A stretch of 64,000 nucleotides of DNA from Vandiemenella viatica (taxonomy: Eukaryota > Arthropoda > Insecta > Orthoptera > Morabidae). The translations under genes were made by a program, and so were the position numbers. The DNA lies in contig CM061918.1 in assembly GCA_031002005.1 (NCBI GenBank), forward strand, positions 59,401,478 through 59,465,477, given 5' to 3'. Numbering within the stretch: position 1 is the stretch's first letter; each line of letters begins with the position of its first letter. This document shows positions 32,943-45,050 of the stretch, one piece after another. A model generated the notes under the pieces. The model had not been told where the DNA came from. It did no database searches and saw nothing but the letters and a program-made list of their open reading frames with translations.

Positions 32943-33294
32943 TACCAGGAGCCATCTTAATCCCGTGTCAGCGTAGGACACCATCAAGATGCCGCAGCTA
33001 ACTGAACGGACAGTTTAAGTACTATCCGTTTCAAACTGGAAAGTTTTTATGTTCATCTCTAGTGCAGGGTTTCAATCCAGTACTGATAGGGAATATTTTT
33101 TAGGAAAAATGTTATGGGATTAAATCTTCTCTAATGAGTTCTCAGGATGATAACAATGCGTTACTTATATTTCATTGTTAATTTTTCTTTCTTCCGCACT
33201 GTTTAAATAAGAAAAAGACCGGACATCACCGGTTTTTATTTATTTAAATTTTGGTTCGTGATGTCCCGGACCAGCCGAGGGGTACTACAGGGTG
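32943..33294. other. Arm sequence with SINE family 2 fragment
   Basis: Just after the LTR, AATCCCGTGTCAGCGTAGGA and neighbouring bases match the head region of SINE family 2 (minus strand). The rest mirrors 13650-13915. No gene. Confidence 0.45.
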
Positions 33295-33445
33295 CTATAC
33301 GAGCATCAAGTACCTCTCCACCCAAAACAAGGAACGGAAAGGAAATCAGCCATGGCCTTTTTAAGGAATCATCCCGGCATTGGCCTGGAGTGATTTCAGG
33401 AAACCATCGAAAACCGAAATCTGAATGGCAACGCCGAACAGAATG
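33295..33445 (-). repeat. SINE family 1 fragment
   Basis: Mirror of 13475-13640. Core present (GGAACGGAAAGGAAATCAGC, then CATTGGCCTGGAGTGATTTC). Confidence 0.65.
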
Positions 33446-33483
33446 CTAGTTATGAATAAAGACCGGAGTCCGAGACTTAAGTT

Positions 33484-34644
33484 TTATTTAATTTATTTTA
33501 TTTATTTATTTAAACGGCTTTCGGCCTTATCAACCACATAGTCAAGTTTTTTGCGTTTTATGACAATTCACATTTCATTACTTTACAGTTCTATTTACAT
33601 AGTTTAACAATTTACATTTCATTTCGTTTACAATTTTAAATCTACATGATTTACATTACAGTTCTATACACAACAGTTCACATTGTATAACCTTTTACAT
33701 TTCAATTTCTTTACAGTTCTACATCTATCTGTTTACCTCTTGGTGTTACACTATGATGAGTCGACATATAATCACTTACTTTATTATATTTCTTATCTGC
33801 GCCGTAGAGTGTTTTTATACAATTTGTGGGTTCAAGTGGTGTACGATTGTAAATGTACTAACTTTGTTCCCGTCGTTTCCTGTTCGATTTTCTACTTCTC
33901 TAAAATTTATAATTGGATGTTTCCATCCTTAAAGAAGGTCATTATGATTTTGAGTATTTCTTGTTTATTTGAGGCACGCAGGATGGAAGCGTTGGTTGGG
34001 AGAGGAATGTTACGTTTTTGCGAGTTCTTTTAGCATTCTGTCCTGCATGTGGGCGTATTTCTTGCATGAAAAGAGAAGATGGTTTATATCCCCTACTGTC
34101 TGATCAATGCAGTCACATAGTGGGTTATCTTTCATGCCTATCTGCTTTAAGTGGTTGGGAAAGTTGTCATGATGGAATCGGCTTCTGATGATGTTGGTTA
34201 AGTGGCGTCTGTTTACTTTCCAGTTGTGGAACCACGGTTTGGAAGAGATGACTGGTTGGATGCGGCCGTAAGAAGCACCTTTCTGTTTCATGGAGTTGAT
34301 CCATCCTGACTGCCATATTTTCTTCGCTCCCTGTTTCATCTCAAGCAGGAATGCGGATGGAGGGAGTGTTAGCTCTATTCTTTGTCCGTTTGAGATGATT
34401 TCTTTGGCAAGTCTTTCTACATATTCGTTGTGATTGGTGTGAGGGTACCCATATTAACCTCGTTTTGATCCCTAGGTTGTTGCTGAGGTGTATTTCGTGA
34501 AGTATTTCTATTAGCAAGGGTGCCATCTTATAGTTCCACTTGAGTTCTGAAATGCTCCTGATAACGCTCAAAGAGTCGGCTCTTATAACCGCCTCTTTTG
34601 GTCCCCTGGTCCGGCCATATCTTACTGCTTCTACTATGGCTTCC
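33484..34644 (-). mobile_element. 5'-truncated I/jockey-type LINE, right arm only
   Basis: Flanked by TAAGTT (33478-33483 and 34645-34650). The left arm keeps the empty site. The 3' end (plus-strand start) is an ATTT/TTTA-rich tail, as in LINEs ending in TAAA-like repeats. It encodes an RNase H domain and the C-terminal region of ORF2; everything upstream is missing, as with incomplete reverse transcription. Confidence 0.85.
34010..34640 (-). pseudogene. RNase H domain and C-terminus of LINE ORF2
   Basis: Minus strand: EAIVEAVRYGRTRGPKEA, then RADSLSVIRSISELKWN with the RNase H acidic residue in ADSLS. IKTRLIWVPSHQS follows, the RNase H WVPSHxG block, with G lost. After a frame break comes MKQGAKKIWQSGWIN, then RFHHDNFPNHLKQIGMKDNP and CDCIDQTVGDINHLLFSC, a C-x-C-x8-H-x4-C zinc-binding-like end typical of I-type and jockey-type elements. 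Two frames joined by a shift near 34340; not functional. Confidence 0.85.
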
Positions 34645-34650
34645 TAAGTT

Positions 34651-35251
34651 GTGCGTGTGTTTCAATGCCCAGCTATAGTGCTTAGAAAACAATAGTTTCT
34701 CGACGTGACTTTTTCAGAATCAGTGTCTCCCGAGTGTTGAGTCACGTTTATGTGTCAGGCTGATGGTCAGTGTCCCCTCCCATGATGCGTGGTCGTCGTC
34801 AGAGCTATTAACATAGTGTTGCAACCACTGATGGACAGGCTGTCAACACTGTTGATGAACGAGCTCTATTCGCTCCGACCCTTGAAGTGGCTCCCGAAAT
34901 GCTCGGATTTCTCAACCAGAGACACGCAACACGACAACTACACTGCAGGAACAAGGAGATCCACATGAGTCAGCCTGAGAAAGGAGGGAGAACACACGAG
35001 TCTGTATATCGCTGAGGCGACAACACCCTCTCAGCAACACTGTAGAAGAGATTAACTGGTACGCGTTACCATTTTGCGAACAATTCTCACAATGCTGTGG
35101 TTGTACTCATCGAGAAAGTCATACGTAACGATAATCGATATTATTTTAGTAGTATTATTAATGAGATCTTTGCATGGATGTATGTTGTATCTTTGAACTA
35201 TTTGTCTATATAACGAATTAATTGCGTAACAGATATAAATGAAACTTGGAA
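34651..35251. other. Unassigned arm sequence
   Basis: Mirror of 12790-13440. No gene seen. Confidence 0.4.
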
Positions 35252-35263
35252 CTAAGTTAGTAT

Positions 35264-36113
35264 TTTTATTATTTTTATTTACCCTTCATTTATACAGCCT
35301 AATATCTTAGTAACTAAATTAGGCCCTACATATTAATTTTTACATTGTTGATTACATAGTGTTTTGAGATTTGTACAAAATGTTTGCATGCAAGGAATTT
35401 GAAATACAGTTCCATTACACTTTGGCTTACTGTATAATTAATTCTATAATATTACATTTGGTCTTGCTTACAGTTATAACAGTTACAGCTGCTATTGCAA
35501 CCTTTAATATTATATTGAATCACAAATATCGCTTGTTATAGCGCTGGTGGTTTTTATTCAAATATTCCAGTTATTCTTAGAGTATCCCATTATTCAGTTA
35601 GTTGCAGTTAACCCAGTTTGAACATATCTTTCTGTAATCAATCATGCAGTTATACCGGATTACTGCATAATAACAATTGCTTACAAGTAACATTCACTTA
35701 ATTTTTTGTTCTCGGCCACTACAGTCCTGAGCCAGTTCGCATTTGCAGCATCCTGGCTTACCATTAATATGAAAATTAACTGCCAAATATTATTATGATT
35801 CATTGTGTATTTGTGCCAAAGTCAATGATACATTCCCTCTACATTACAAACAATATTGTTTTGGCCGTAGTAGAACCGCTTTGTTTGCTGTAAATGGTAT
35901 GCTGACGTTTGCTAATTCTTCCATGCCATCGTTCTGACTCAGGCCTGTAGTAGACTCGGTTCCGTTTTAACAATGGTAGTATTACTTAATTTAATAGTTA
36001 TGCATTTGAATTGTTTTTGCAACAATCACCTCTGGTATTATAATCTACTTATCCCCTATAAGGCCTTATCGGTTTTTATGTTACAAAAAATTATTTACAA
36101 CGTCTATTCTAAC
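35264..36113 (-). mobile_element. Retroelement 3' end with 12-bp target duplications
   Basis: CTAAGTTAGTAT is present at 35252-35263 and 36114-36125, and the left arm has a single uninterrupted copy of the site (one base different). The plus-strand start TTTTATTATTTTTATTT is the tail of a minus-strand insertion. The last about 70 bp (GTAGGGCCTAATTTAGTTAC, then GATATTAGGCT) match 58812-58884. No coding sequence, so either a long SINE or a LINE truncated within its 3' untranslated region. Confidence 0.85.
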
Positions 36114-36334
36114 CTAAGTTAGTATATAAGCTGGGTAGTGACATAGTATAGTTTTTATCCCGCAAAGCAAATAGTTCCTTTGGAAACGGTCATTATCAAT
36201 TCATGTTTGGCCAAAACCAACGATTTTCTACTTTGTTGATGGTACCGCCACGTTTACATCTTGCTTCTAACGTAACACGCGAAACCTGCTTTTCAGTGAT
36301 CAAGGCAAAAACGTTATTAAATATTTAGAAGTGT

Positions 36335-37029
36335 GTTCAGAATATTCTCAATACGTAGGAGGTGAGATCGCATGTTATAGCAATGGCGCCCCAAAGCATC
36401 AAACTTGACGTTTGACCGCTATCGCTCTCAACAACGCAGTCTCTCCGATTGTGTTCACTACGGTAGCGTCTAATACATATATTGAAACAGGAATCATCCG
36501 AAAACACTACATTTTTCCACTCAGCACGCCACTGACGACGTTGATTTGCCATTGCAATCTGAGGTCTTGGTGGTTTCTGATGAATTGAAACCGACACCAT
36601 GGTAAGCGTGCCACCAGTCCAGCCCTCACGGCATCGAACCGTCGACGCAGACGCAGTGCTCCAACGTCGAGCCAACATTGTAGACGAAGCTGTTCTGTCG
36701 GTTACGGTCATGCGGACAAGATGGCGGTCATCCCGCGCTGTGGTCGCATTGTGTGCTCCAGTACTCGCTCGTCACTGCGCACCACCCTCTCGTGTCCACT
36801 GGCTCCATACAGGCATCAGTGTCTTAGCAGTGTGCTCTGTCTGAGCCGCAATGCCACGGTACGAGAAACCTGTTTCGCGGATCCCTAACATTCTGCCATG
36901 TTGGAACTTGCTCATATCCTGACGGTGCGCCGTTTGAGGTCGACGAGGCATGCCGGACTTTCTTGTACGTTTCCACTTTGACGGCACTGCTCCTGTTGAG
37001 CATGGCGTAACATTAACCTTTCGGGTCAC
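36335..37029 (-). pseudogene. Tc1-like transposase relic, mirror copy
   Basis: Same relic as 11883-12575 with MPRRP, GRMLGIRETGFSYRGIAAQT, LARRWS, RRQWRAEWKNVVFSDDS (first aspartate kept, next glutamate changed) and SGQTSSLMLWGAI. It shares the truncation after WGAI and the stop in the linker, so it was dead before duplication. Confidence 0.85.
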
Positions 37030-37511
37030 ATAAAAGGCCTATGTGCACGCCATCTCTCTGCGATCTGAATTGCTTGTTATAGTTCCACTGTTATGCATAT
37101 CGTCCGATTTTGGAATGATTCAAACCATTCTTTCTGGGTATTTCAAATTTTACAAACAACAGCTTATTTAAGTATTTTACTATCAGCTTGTCTACCTCCC
37201 ATCGATTATCGGCTATAAGGATAAATATTATGTGATATAGGCCTTCATAGCCTGCATAGCCTGACGATGAATAAAGTGAATTTGCAGTTTTATTTTAGTG
37301 CAAATGGCTATGGGGACACTTATGCCCCTGTCTCATTCAAATTATAGATATTTTATGTTTTCTAGACAGTCTGCATTTTTTTTTTTTTTTTTTGTTAACA
37401 CCGCTCGTTAACCTGGCTTTAATAGGCGCCTGCCATATCACTACTGTAGTGCCATCTATCAGTTTTAAACACACACTACCCCACGCTTGAGAAACAAATC
37501 GAGATTCCTGG
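37030..37511. other. Unassigned arm sequence
   Basis: Mirror of 11370-11880. A T run at 37377-37393 replaces part of an A-rich stretch in the left arm. No gene. Confidence 0.4.
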
Positions 37512-37740
37512 TGGCTGAGCAGCCACGCTCTGGGGTAGCTGTCGGGAGGGCGCAGGTTCGAATCCCCGTCCGGCCATCAAGATTTCGGTTTTCCATGGTT
37601 TTCCCAAATCATACCAAGCGAATGCCAGGATGTTCCTTCAAAAGCAAATGTCCAAATTCCTTCCAGTTACTTGCGCCCAGTCCCTTCCGGCCACTAATGA
37701 CCTTGACGTAGACAAAGCGTAAAGACAAAAGCAAAAAAAT
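37512..37740 (+). repeat. SINE family 1 copy
   Basis: Mirror of 11127-11366, with perfect B box GGTTCGAATCC at 37557-37567 and core TTTTCCATGGTTTTCCC. Tail GACAAAGCGTAAAGACAAAAG. Confidence 0.85.
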
Positions 37741-38394
37741 AATTATGAAAAGACAAGAATCGGTGTTCTGATGGTATCTAATGCGATTAATACTGAGCGC
37801 TTCAACAAGCGAAGCCAAAGAAATTTGTCTTAAAAATATACTATCCAAATGACAAAAGACGGGGAGTGAAAAACTTCCGCTTCCGTCAAAAACTGCGTTT
37901 TTTTAAAATGTTTCTCGTTTACTAAGTGTACGAAAAACATTCACTTCATAATATCCGCTTTAGTTTCCCTGCAAACTTTACGGGGTTATGTATCACTTCG
38001 TATCACTTTAAATACTAAAAGCATCATTAGTTTCGATATAAAATTGATAAATTAGAGTTTATATACGGTTCTTAGTGAAATAAAACGAAAAACCGAACAA
38101 TCTTAGCGTCGATTGGCTGCTAGCTATCATTTGATTCCAATGATGATTATCTACAATATTTTTTTCCCCTACAACTTGTCATTAAACCTTTTATAGTTAC
38201 CATCCCACTTACGATTTTTTCAAATGTTACTTTATAACGGCGTTACTACAGACGTCATTCGAAAAGAACAAGCACTTCGAAAGTTGGCACCTCAGGAAAG
38301 ACCCTCTGACTACCATCAATGGCAATATTAAAAAAAAAAAAATCGTTGATTCCGGTACCTTGGTTAGTGAGTCCGCCCCAACCAAACGCAACGC

Positions 38395-39245
38395 AGCATA
38401 CTAATTGTCGCGAAACCATTGCAACAAGAAGATAATTTCTTAGAATGCCAAAATTTATTATTACAAAACTATTGGCAGACCTCAGTTCTTATATGTTACA
38501 GAGTCCTTGCTGGTGAACAGGAAAGATGACACGGATGATCTGGAAAATGTTGAAATACGTATTTTGGAAAAAATTTACGGCCCAAGAGAGCTCCCGGACG
38601 GAACCTACCGACAGAAACCGAACTCCGAATTGTATCACCTGCTTTAGAAACGGCTTATTCCAGCCTGCGACGTAAGCGGCTGAAGGCTTATGGACACTTT
38701 CTCAGAATAGACAACAATAGGTTTAACAAGATCTTCTCACTTGTCAAAAGCTACAAGACAGGAAACATGTGGCTTGATGAAGCTAAAAACGACTTGTATT
38801 CCTCTGGGATTTCTGATACTGACTTTGAAGATCGCTCTAAATTTTACAATATGGTTAACTCCTGGCAGATCTTTGAATTTTTTTCCGAGGTGGGGCAAAA
38901 AACTATGAGAATATTATTTTTCCGCCCTTCGAACATAATTTTGCGATCCCCATTATCACCAACCCGCGTGTAGTTTTCCAAAAAAAAAAAAATGTTTCCA
39001 CGAAATAAATTGCCGCCCCCCTGAAGTTGCCGCCCGGGGCAAGTGCTCCAGTTTGCCCCCCTTTTTTTTAGATCTGGCACTGGCTCCTAGTCTCATCAAC
39101 CAAAAGTTACTAAATCTCAGAAACCCATCTTACAGGAGTGAAAGGAAAAATTATTACCTGCGCTCAAGATGTATTGAGAACGACAGCGAAGTTCCAGAAA
39201 GAACTAGTCATAAACGCTGCCTACTGGGCTTCAATCAATAATAAT
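38395..39245 (+). pseudogene. RTE-like LINE ORF2 C-terminal relic, mirror copy
   Basis: Reads ENVEIRILEKIYGPRELPDG, YRQKPNSELYHL, LRRKRLKAYGHFLRIDNNRF, GNMWLDEAKNDLYSSGIS and, after an insert at about 38880-39095, SERKNYYLRSRCIEND. Better preserved than the left copy through the middle. No 5' part. Confidence 0.72.
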
Positions 39246-39949
39246 AAATAAATAAATGATTTCATCATTAGTAAGACCTAAAATAATGAACAACCGTGAA
39301 TTTTGAAGTTAATTGGCTGAGAAATTATGAGGCTGATTCCGCAAGTGTTTAGCTTTTTGCTCGGAGTGTATTAATATTGAATGGTTGGTATTCAGTACTG
39401 ATAAAAAGAAAAGTATTACGAATTCCCGATACTCAATATTAATAAATCAATGATGAAGAGAACAACGTTTGTAATGCAAATCTCGAAGCCTTTAACTTCT
39501 CGCTGCTGATGTTTAGTTTGGCTCCAATATAGACAGACTGCGGCCAAGGTAAACTTACTAATGTGCGGCCGTTGGCACACGATACAGCTGGGTTACGTTG
39601 GTTCAACTCGCTAACACAACGTGGAATTCACTGCGCCTTTACTTAGCTTCATAATAGGAGAAGAGTTGCCCTATCCTACATCTGCGACACCTAGAAGTGC
39701 TGTTGTAACATTAGTCTCGGAAATGAGAGTTATAGGCACTCATATCTCAGAAAAACCAAATAGTGCTCACGCCAAACCAGGCCTAGTAACTAGTACTATT
39801 TGCAAGCCCGTGACGGCGTTGAGGGTATAGACACGGGTACAGTTCATGTGTTAGTAACAGACAAAGTAATAACAAGTATATAAAAAGTATTAAATGCCAT
39901 TTTTTGTGGACTAGAAATGCCGAGTTGTTTCTCGAGTTTGATCATTGTT
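39246..39949. other. Unassigned arm sequence
   Basis: Mirror of 8881-9599. No gene seen. Confidence 0.4.
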
Positions 39950-40262
39950 ATCCCACCCGTTGGCTCAGTTGGTTGTGGCACTGTATGGTGTCCGGCGCTG
40001 ACACGGGGTTAGCTGGTTCCAGTCCTGGTGAAGGAAGAAATTTCCAGCACCTGGAGTCGGCCGGGAGGGTAGCAGAGTTGGTGGTAGACAATTTCTAATC
40101 ACCAGATTGTGGGTCAAAGTACCGAGTTAATTCCCAAACCTCTCCGCAGGTATGGAGTGAGTGCATACGGCACATGATGATCATACGTCCGTTTGACGAG
40201 GACGTAAAGTGGCACATCGCTTAACCTTCTGCCTCCTTCATCTCTCATTCAATAAAACATAC
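39950..40262 (+). repeat. SINE family 2 (tRNA-derived)
   Basis: Head CCCGTTGGCTCAGTTGGTTG with an A-box-like start, GGTTCCAGTCCTGG in the B-box position, body and tail as in 8570-8880. Confidence 0.75.
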
Positions 40263-40746
40263 TAATACACACTGTGGAAGGCAACGAAAACCACTCTAGT
40301 TCATCTTCCCAAGAAAGTTCCCATGTTGGATTTCATCATCCATGGTAACTTCCTACTCCCAGAATGATATCATAAGAAGATCATTCTTGCACCTCTTATG
40401 GCTCATATAAACCAAACATGCATTGTACAGGCAAAGTGAGCTTTTAGCGGTAAAATATGAGTTTATAGGGACAAAAATGTGTTTAAAGACAATGACTAAG
40501 TGACCTGAGCAAATAAAACCCAACCTTATGGATTCGCTGGAGAAAATGTGTAGAATTTCTGTTCGTATTGAAGCGACTTAAAAGTACAGTAGTAAAAACA
40601 GAGATTTTGCGTGGACAGAAAGTCGCATTATACGAGTATAGTATATGGTCAAAGGTTTTGACCTCGTAAATAAGGTTATCGTAATACAAACTCGACCTTT
40701 AAATGACACTAAGGGTTCGTTCTGAAATATCTTAATAGTTTCTGTT
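40263..40746. other. Unassigned arm sequence
   Basis: Mirror of 8074-8569. No gene seen. Confidence 0.4.
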
Positions 40747-40758
40747 GGAAATGGAGGA

Positions 40759-40992
40759 GACCGAGCGTGATGGGTGAACGGTTAACGCTCTGGCCTCGCA
40801 TTCGGAAGGACGCGAGTTCGAATCTCCGTCAGGGAAACCAGATTTGGGTTTTCCATGGTTTCCCCTAATCACTACAGCTTCCTGCAAAAAGGCCATGGCC
40901 GAATTCCTTCCCGTTCCTTGTCCTCAGTCCCATCCCACCCCACCTCTAATGACCTCGACAAGGCGTAAAGCCGTAAGCAAAAAAAAAAAAAA
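40759..40992 (+). repeat. SINE family 1 with target duplication
   Basis: GGAAATGGAGGA (40747-40758) and GGCAAATGGAGGA (40993-41005) flank it. Head, near-perfect B box GAGTTCGAATCTCC, core and A-run tail are complete. Confidence 0.92.
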
Positions 40993-41069
40993 GGCAAATG
41001 GAGGAAGTCAGAAGTATTAATGCATTAATGCAGGTAATAAACACGAATTCACTATTAAATGGATTTGTA

Positions 41070-41400
41070 ATGCGGCTGTATGTATTTGTTCCGGCATCTC
41101 GCAAATACTACTGAATGGATTTTGAGGGGTTTTTCACAGTTCAAAAGCTGAAGGTCCGACTGGAAATATGAGTATCTTATGACGATAGACACTATGTCAG
41201 CAAGTGAATCGATTTGGACGGAGATTTCACAGGTTCAGACCATAGATACTGACATAAAATCTGAGGTGTGTATTATGATACTATGTCATATGGTACCGGG
41301 GCAAGAAACCAAAATCTCTTCTGCACATAATATTATGTTGCTAATAGCCATAAATTACCTCACCAAAATGTGTTCATCAATTTACTTTGCAGTTTAAACG
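41070..41400 (-). repeat. Possible LINE 3' untranslated region
   Basis: Mirror of 7440-7775. No coding sequence. Confidence 0.3.
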
Positions 41401-41439
41401 GCTAGGGTAGGGCCAAAAGTTTGATATGCGATTCATTAC

Positions 41440-41612
41440 TTTTTTTAATCCCTTTGCGCAACGTGGAAGGGGGGGGGGGAGCATTAGAGGCGGGGAAGAA
41501 CTGTGGGCAAGCAATGGAAGAAATTCGGCAATGGCATTTCGAAATAACAATCCCGGCATTATCTTGGAGTGATTTAGGTAATTTATAGCAAACCGAAAAA
41601 TAGATCAGTTGA
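41440..41612 (-). repeat. SINE family 1 core fragment
   Basis: Mirror of 7215-7385. Includes a G run at 41470-41479. Confidence 0.65.
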
Positions 41613-42274
41613 TGGGAGAATCTGTGCAGAATAAGTAAGAGAGAGACTGGGTGTGTGATGTAGCGAACGGTGTGAAAGTCTGTCATCATCCGTCATTCAC
41701 AAGTCTGCTACTGGTAGTGCTGTAACGTTCGCGCCGAGAGGTGAGGCATTCTGGCGAGCGGAAAAACGGGAAAGGCAAAATTCTGAAATGTGAGCTCTGA
41801 CTCTTGGCTTAACAACAGAAGAGGGAGAATGCACCATCATGTCCAGACAAGACTGATAGAAAATTGTTCACGATCACATGTGATAAGTTTGATATTTAGA
41901 CTACGTTTCTGGAGATCTGTGGTAGGACTCTCATGCAATATGTCACCCCCGTACGTAAGACTGGCATGAAGAATGTAGAAAGAGGATAATTTGGAAAATA
42001 TACGGTCCCCCACAAGAGCAAGGTGCAACAGTAAGTTACCAGAGTGGTGGGAGGCAATCAGAACGAATAAGTGTTCGTTAAAACTAATACTTCAATGGTT
42101 ACAAGACCACCAGGGTGACCTAAAATACGAGATCGATGGACTGTCTGGAGAATAGTTTGGAGAACGATGCGGAAAGATTTAGGGCAGTGAAGGGCAACGT
42201 GGGCCTTACTGAAAGCTTGAAGTGTATTTCCCAAACTAATATTTAGCCTTGAAAGTCTTAATAAGTCTCACTAC
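41613..42274. other. Unassigned arm sequence
   Basis: Mirror of 6536-7214. The 63-codon frame at 41837-42028 differs from its partner by one residue, but over so short a length this is not evidence of selection. Confidence 0.4.
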
Positions 42275-43000
42275 CATCATCAAGGTTCTGCCCTAAGGCA
42301 GGTTTTGTTTGTAAGCTCTCCTCTCCTCTTCAGGTCCATGAAATTTCCATTTCACTTGATGTCATCTATGATCTTGTTCCTCCTTCTTTCTTTTACTCTC
42401 CCTCCCACAAGCTAGACCTTCAAAAGTGGCTGCTAACAAGTACCTCCATCTCAACAAGTGTCCAATCCACTTCTGCTTTCTTTCTCTTATGACTTTCTGA
42501 AGTTTTCTCCTCTCACCAACCCTTTCCAGCACATTTACAGTACTCACTTTACTCATGTAGCTTATCCTCTCCATTCTCTTTCACATCCACATCCCAGACA
42601 CTTCTATCCAGTTTTCTCTTTTTTTATTGCTTTACGCCTCGTCGACGGCTAAGGTCAATAGAGGCGGGATGGGACTGGTGACAAGGAACTGGAAGGAATT
42701 TGGCCATGGCCTTTTTGAAGGAAGCATACCGGCATTCGCCTGGAGTTATTTTGGGAAACCATGGATAACCCAAATCTGGATGCCCTGACGGGGATATGAA
42801 CCCGCGTCCTCCCGAATTCGAGGCCAGAACGTTAACCGTTCACCCACCACGCTCGGTTTCATCTTCTCGTCTTAGTGTCCACGTCTCTACCCCATAAAGT
42901 GTCACACTCCAGCGAAACATTTGCCAAGTCTTTTCCTCATTTATCTACTTTTCGTGTTAAAAATCCCTTATTCCTGTTAATGCATCATCATATCTGACCT
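42275..43000 (-). pseudogene. LINE reverse-transcriptase C-terminal relic, mirror copy
   Basis: Minus strand: MERISYMSKVSTVNVLERVG, then ERRKLQKVIRERKQKWIGHL and RWRYLLAATFEGL. It is closer to the family pattern (WIGHLLR) than the left copy, but shifted after the GLACG-like stretch. Split by the SINE at 42617-42857 at the same place as in the left arm. Confidence 0.7.
42617..42857 (-). repeat. SINE family 1 inside a LINE
   Basis: Mirror of 5955-6192. The head ends CGCTCGGTTTC; the flanks match the LINE frame on both sides. Confidence 0.9.
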
Positions 43001-43849
43001 TGGAGACACTTGTAACGATGGCGTCTGACATTTTATGCCTTGTTCTCCCTTCCTGTGACCGGCTGTTTTGTGGTATCTCTCGCAGGTCCGAGAGTTGCTA
43101 TTTCGGAGGGATTGCAGCTATCGGCAGCGAGCACGTCCAAGACACTTGGCAGGCGACGCCAGACCACAAGGACGAGCGGCCAGCTCGGCGGGAACAAGTC
43201 GCGGGAGTCCACTGGACTGACAGTGCCAAATCACCGCCATTACCGACTCCGAAAACATGCCTCGGATTGTGATATCCCAGAATACGGGCTAAAACCACAC
43301 GAAAAAAAAACGGTTAACAGGTACAAGAGTGTGTTGATGGAAACTGAAGTAACACCTGTAGAATCTCAAGCGGCATAGATATAAAAGCCAATACAAGAAT
43401 AATGTTCTTCTAGTAATTAAAAAAAAAAAAATATTACATGTTGGCCTTGCATAGTATAAGGTTCGGTAGCTGTTCATATACTTCGATGATCCCTAAAACT
43501 ATTTTTAAGGGTATTATTCAATATGACATTTCTTCCGATGGTATTTCATCACAATGAATCCAAAAGCGGTGATTTGACAAGGCTAATTTTTGGTTACAGA
43601 ATAATGTTAAAATCGCAAAATCCTTGCCAACCTATCCAAAAAATATTTTCGTTTATTGTCGTTGCTAATCACTATGATGTTGATTATTTTTCTCTAGATT
43701 TTTCAGTCGTATAGTTGGAACATTAAAGGGGAGTAGACACATTTTCTTTACGATTAAGGTGCACAATATGTTACTGAATGGCCAAAAATTTCAGCTGAGA
43801 CCATAGGCATATAAGGCGAAATGTCACGGTACATTTTGAATCAAGAATT
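43001..43849. other. Unassigned arm sequence
   Basis: Mirror of 4700-5770. GC-richer at 43080-43280. Overlapping frames of 90-112 codons on both strands have no domain. Confidence 0.4.
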
Positions 43850-44430
43850 AAATATGAGAATAGTTTGAGAGCAATGGGTGCCGCATTTATCAAAACGTTG
43901 ACCAAAAGCAAATGAAAAAAAGAGTTTGTTAAAGAAAGATTCTACTAGTTTTTTTGGGGCGATTCGTCAGTTTTGATGAGATATTGCTGCATAAAAACGA
44001 AACAGATATCAAGACAGTGGGTGGAAGCTGGTAGCTCTGCACCAATAACGACGAGGTCGGTTTCAATTGCCAGGACGGTCATAGTGGATCCTGACATGCC
44101 AAAAGGATTATTTTTTATTTATTAATTTCAAAAGAGGAAACCAGTAACTGGAGAATACTACGCAAGTCTTCAGACCGTAATGGATGTAAAAATTATTGAT
44201 AAGAGACATCGATTGCAAAAGAAAAATCTTATGCTTTGGTAATGGTAAAACTAAAGTGTAGTACTATCCATCCTACTCAGCAGATTTGGCCAACTCTGAC
44301 TTCTACCTGTTTCCAAGCCTACAGAAATATGCGACTGTAAAATGTTTTTAGTCAAAAGAAGAGGTGATAGCTGCCGTAGGAGTGAAGAGCACTCGCTTGA
44401 TGTGTCGGGGTACATGAAGCTCTAGTATCC
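43850..44430 (+). pseudogene. mariner transposase relic, mirror copy
   Basis: Plus strand pieces: VSFDEILLHKNETD-like, QWVEAGSSAP-like and YSADLANSDFYLFPSL near 44270-44320, with stops between. Same relic as 4008-4640. Confidence 0.68.
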
Positions 44431-44457
44431 TAGACTAGCTCCCAGAAGACTAAACGA

Positions 44458-44503
44458 ATCTAATGACCTCTACGATGACGAGGCGTAAAGCCATAAGATC
44501 GCA
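44458..44503 (+). repeat. Tail-only fragment of SINE family 1
   Basis: TCTAATGACCTCTACGATGA then CGAGGCGTAAAGCCATAAG. Same fusion to the mariner relic as in the left arm. Confidence 0.6.
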
Positions 44504-44529
44504 CGACGTTTACCAAACAAGCTGCTGGA

Positions 44530-45050
44530 GGACTACCCAATCCTGTTATGTTGGTAACGTGCGTAGCCAATAGCGTGAGATGTGCTGTAGGGGTTAGCAC
44601 AAGTCTCTTCAAACGTTGCAAGAGAAGCCTTGCTGAAGCTGGCGTCCCACGGCACGTGCATTAGTCGGCCGGGCCAATCCAGCTACCAAGGAGTGGGCCG
44701 GGCCTGTGCTTGCAGGGATGGCGCACAATTATCCGCCGCCCAGTCGATAACGATCAAAGGCCCGGGTAGCTGAAACGACACCAGGCAACGTGGTGGGGAG
44801 GCGACGAGGGTTAACAATTGCCGCGCGCTGATCCGTGCACTTCGGCTGATGTGGCGCGGCCTATAAAACCATGCGCCGTGGGAACCCACCTTAACAAGAG
44901 TGCTAAATGGAGGGGGAGCCCCACCAGACTTGGTTCTTAATAGCGGACAGTTTTGTTGGGTAGTAAAGCACGCAGGGTGGGTCGTAGGAGGGTTAGTAAT
45001 CCATATACCTTCTATCCCTACCAGAGAAGGCAAAGCAGGATGAAACGCGT
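44530..45050. other. GC-richer unassigned block, mirror copy
   Basis: Mirror of 3420-3939. Frames of up to 116 codons lack a domain. A TATA-like motif sits at 44862-44868. Confidence 0.35.
44862..44868 (+). promoter_or_regulatory. Candidate TATA box, mirror copy
   Basis: GCGGCCTATAAAACCATGCG. Heptamer identical to the left arm; no gene recognised downstream. Confidence 0.25.
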
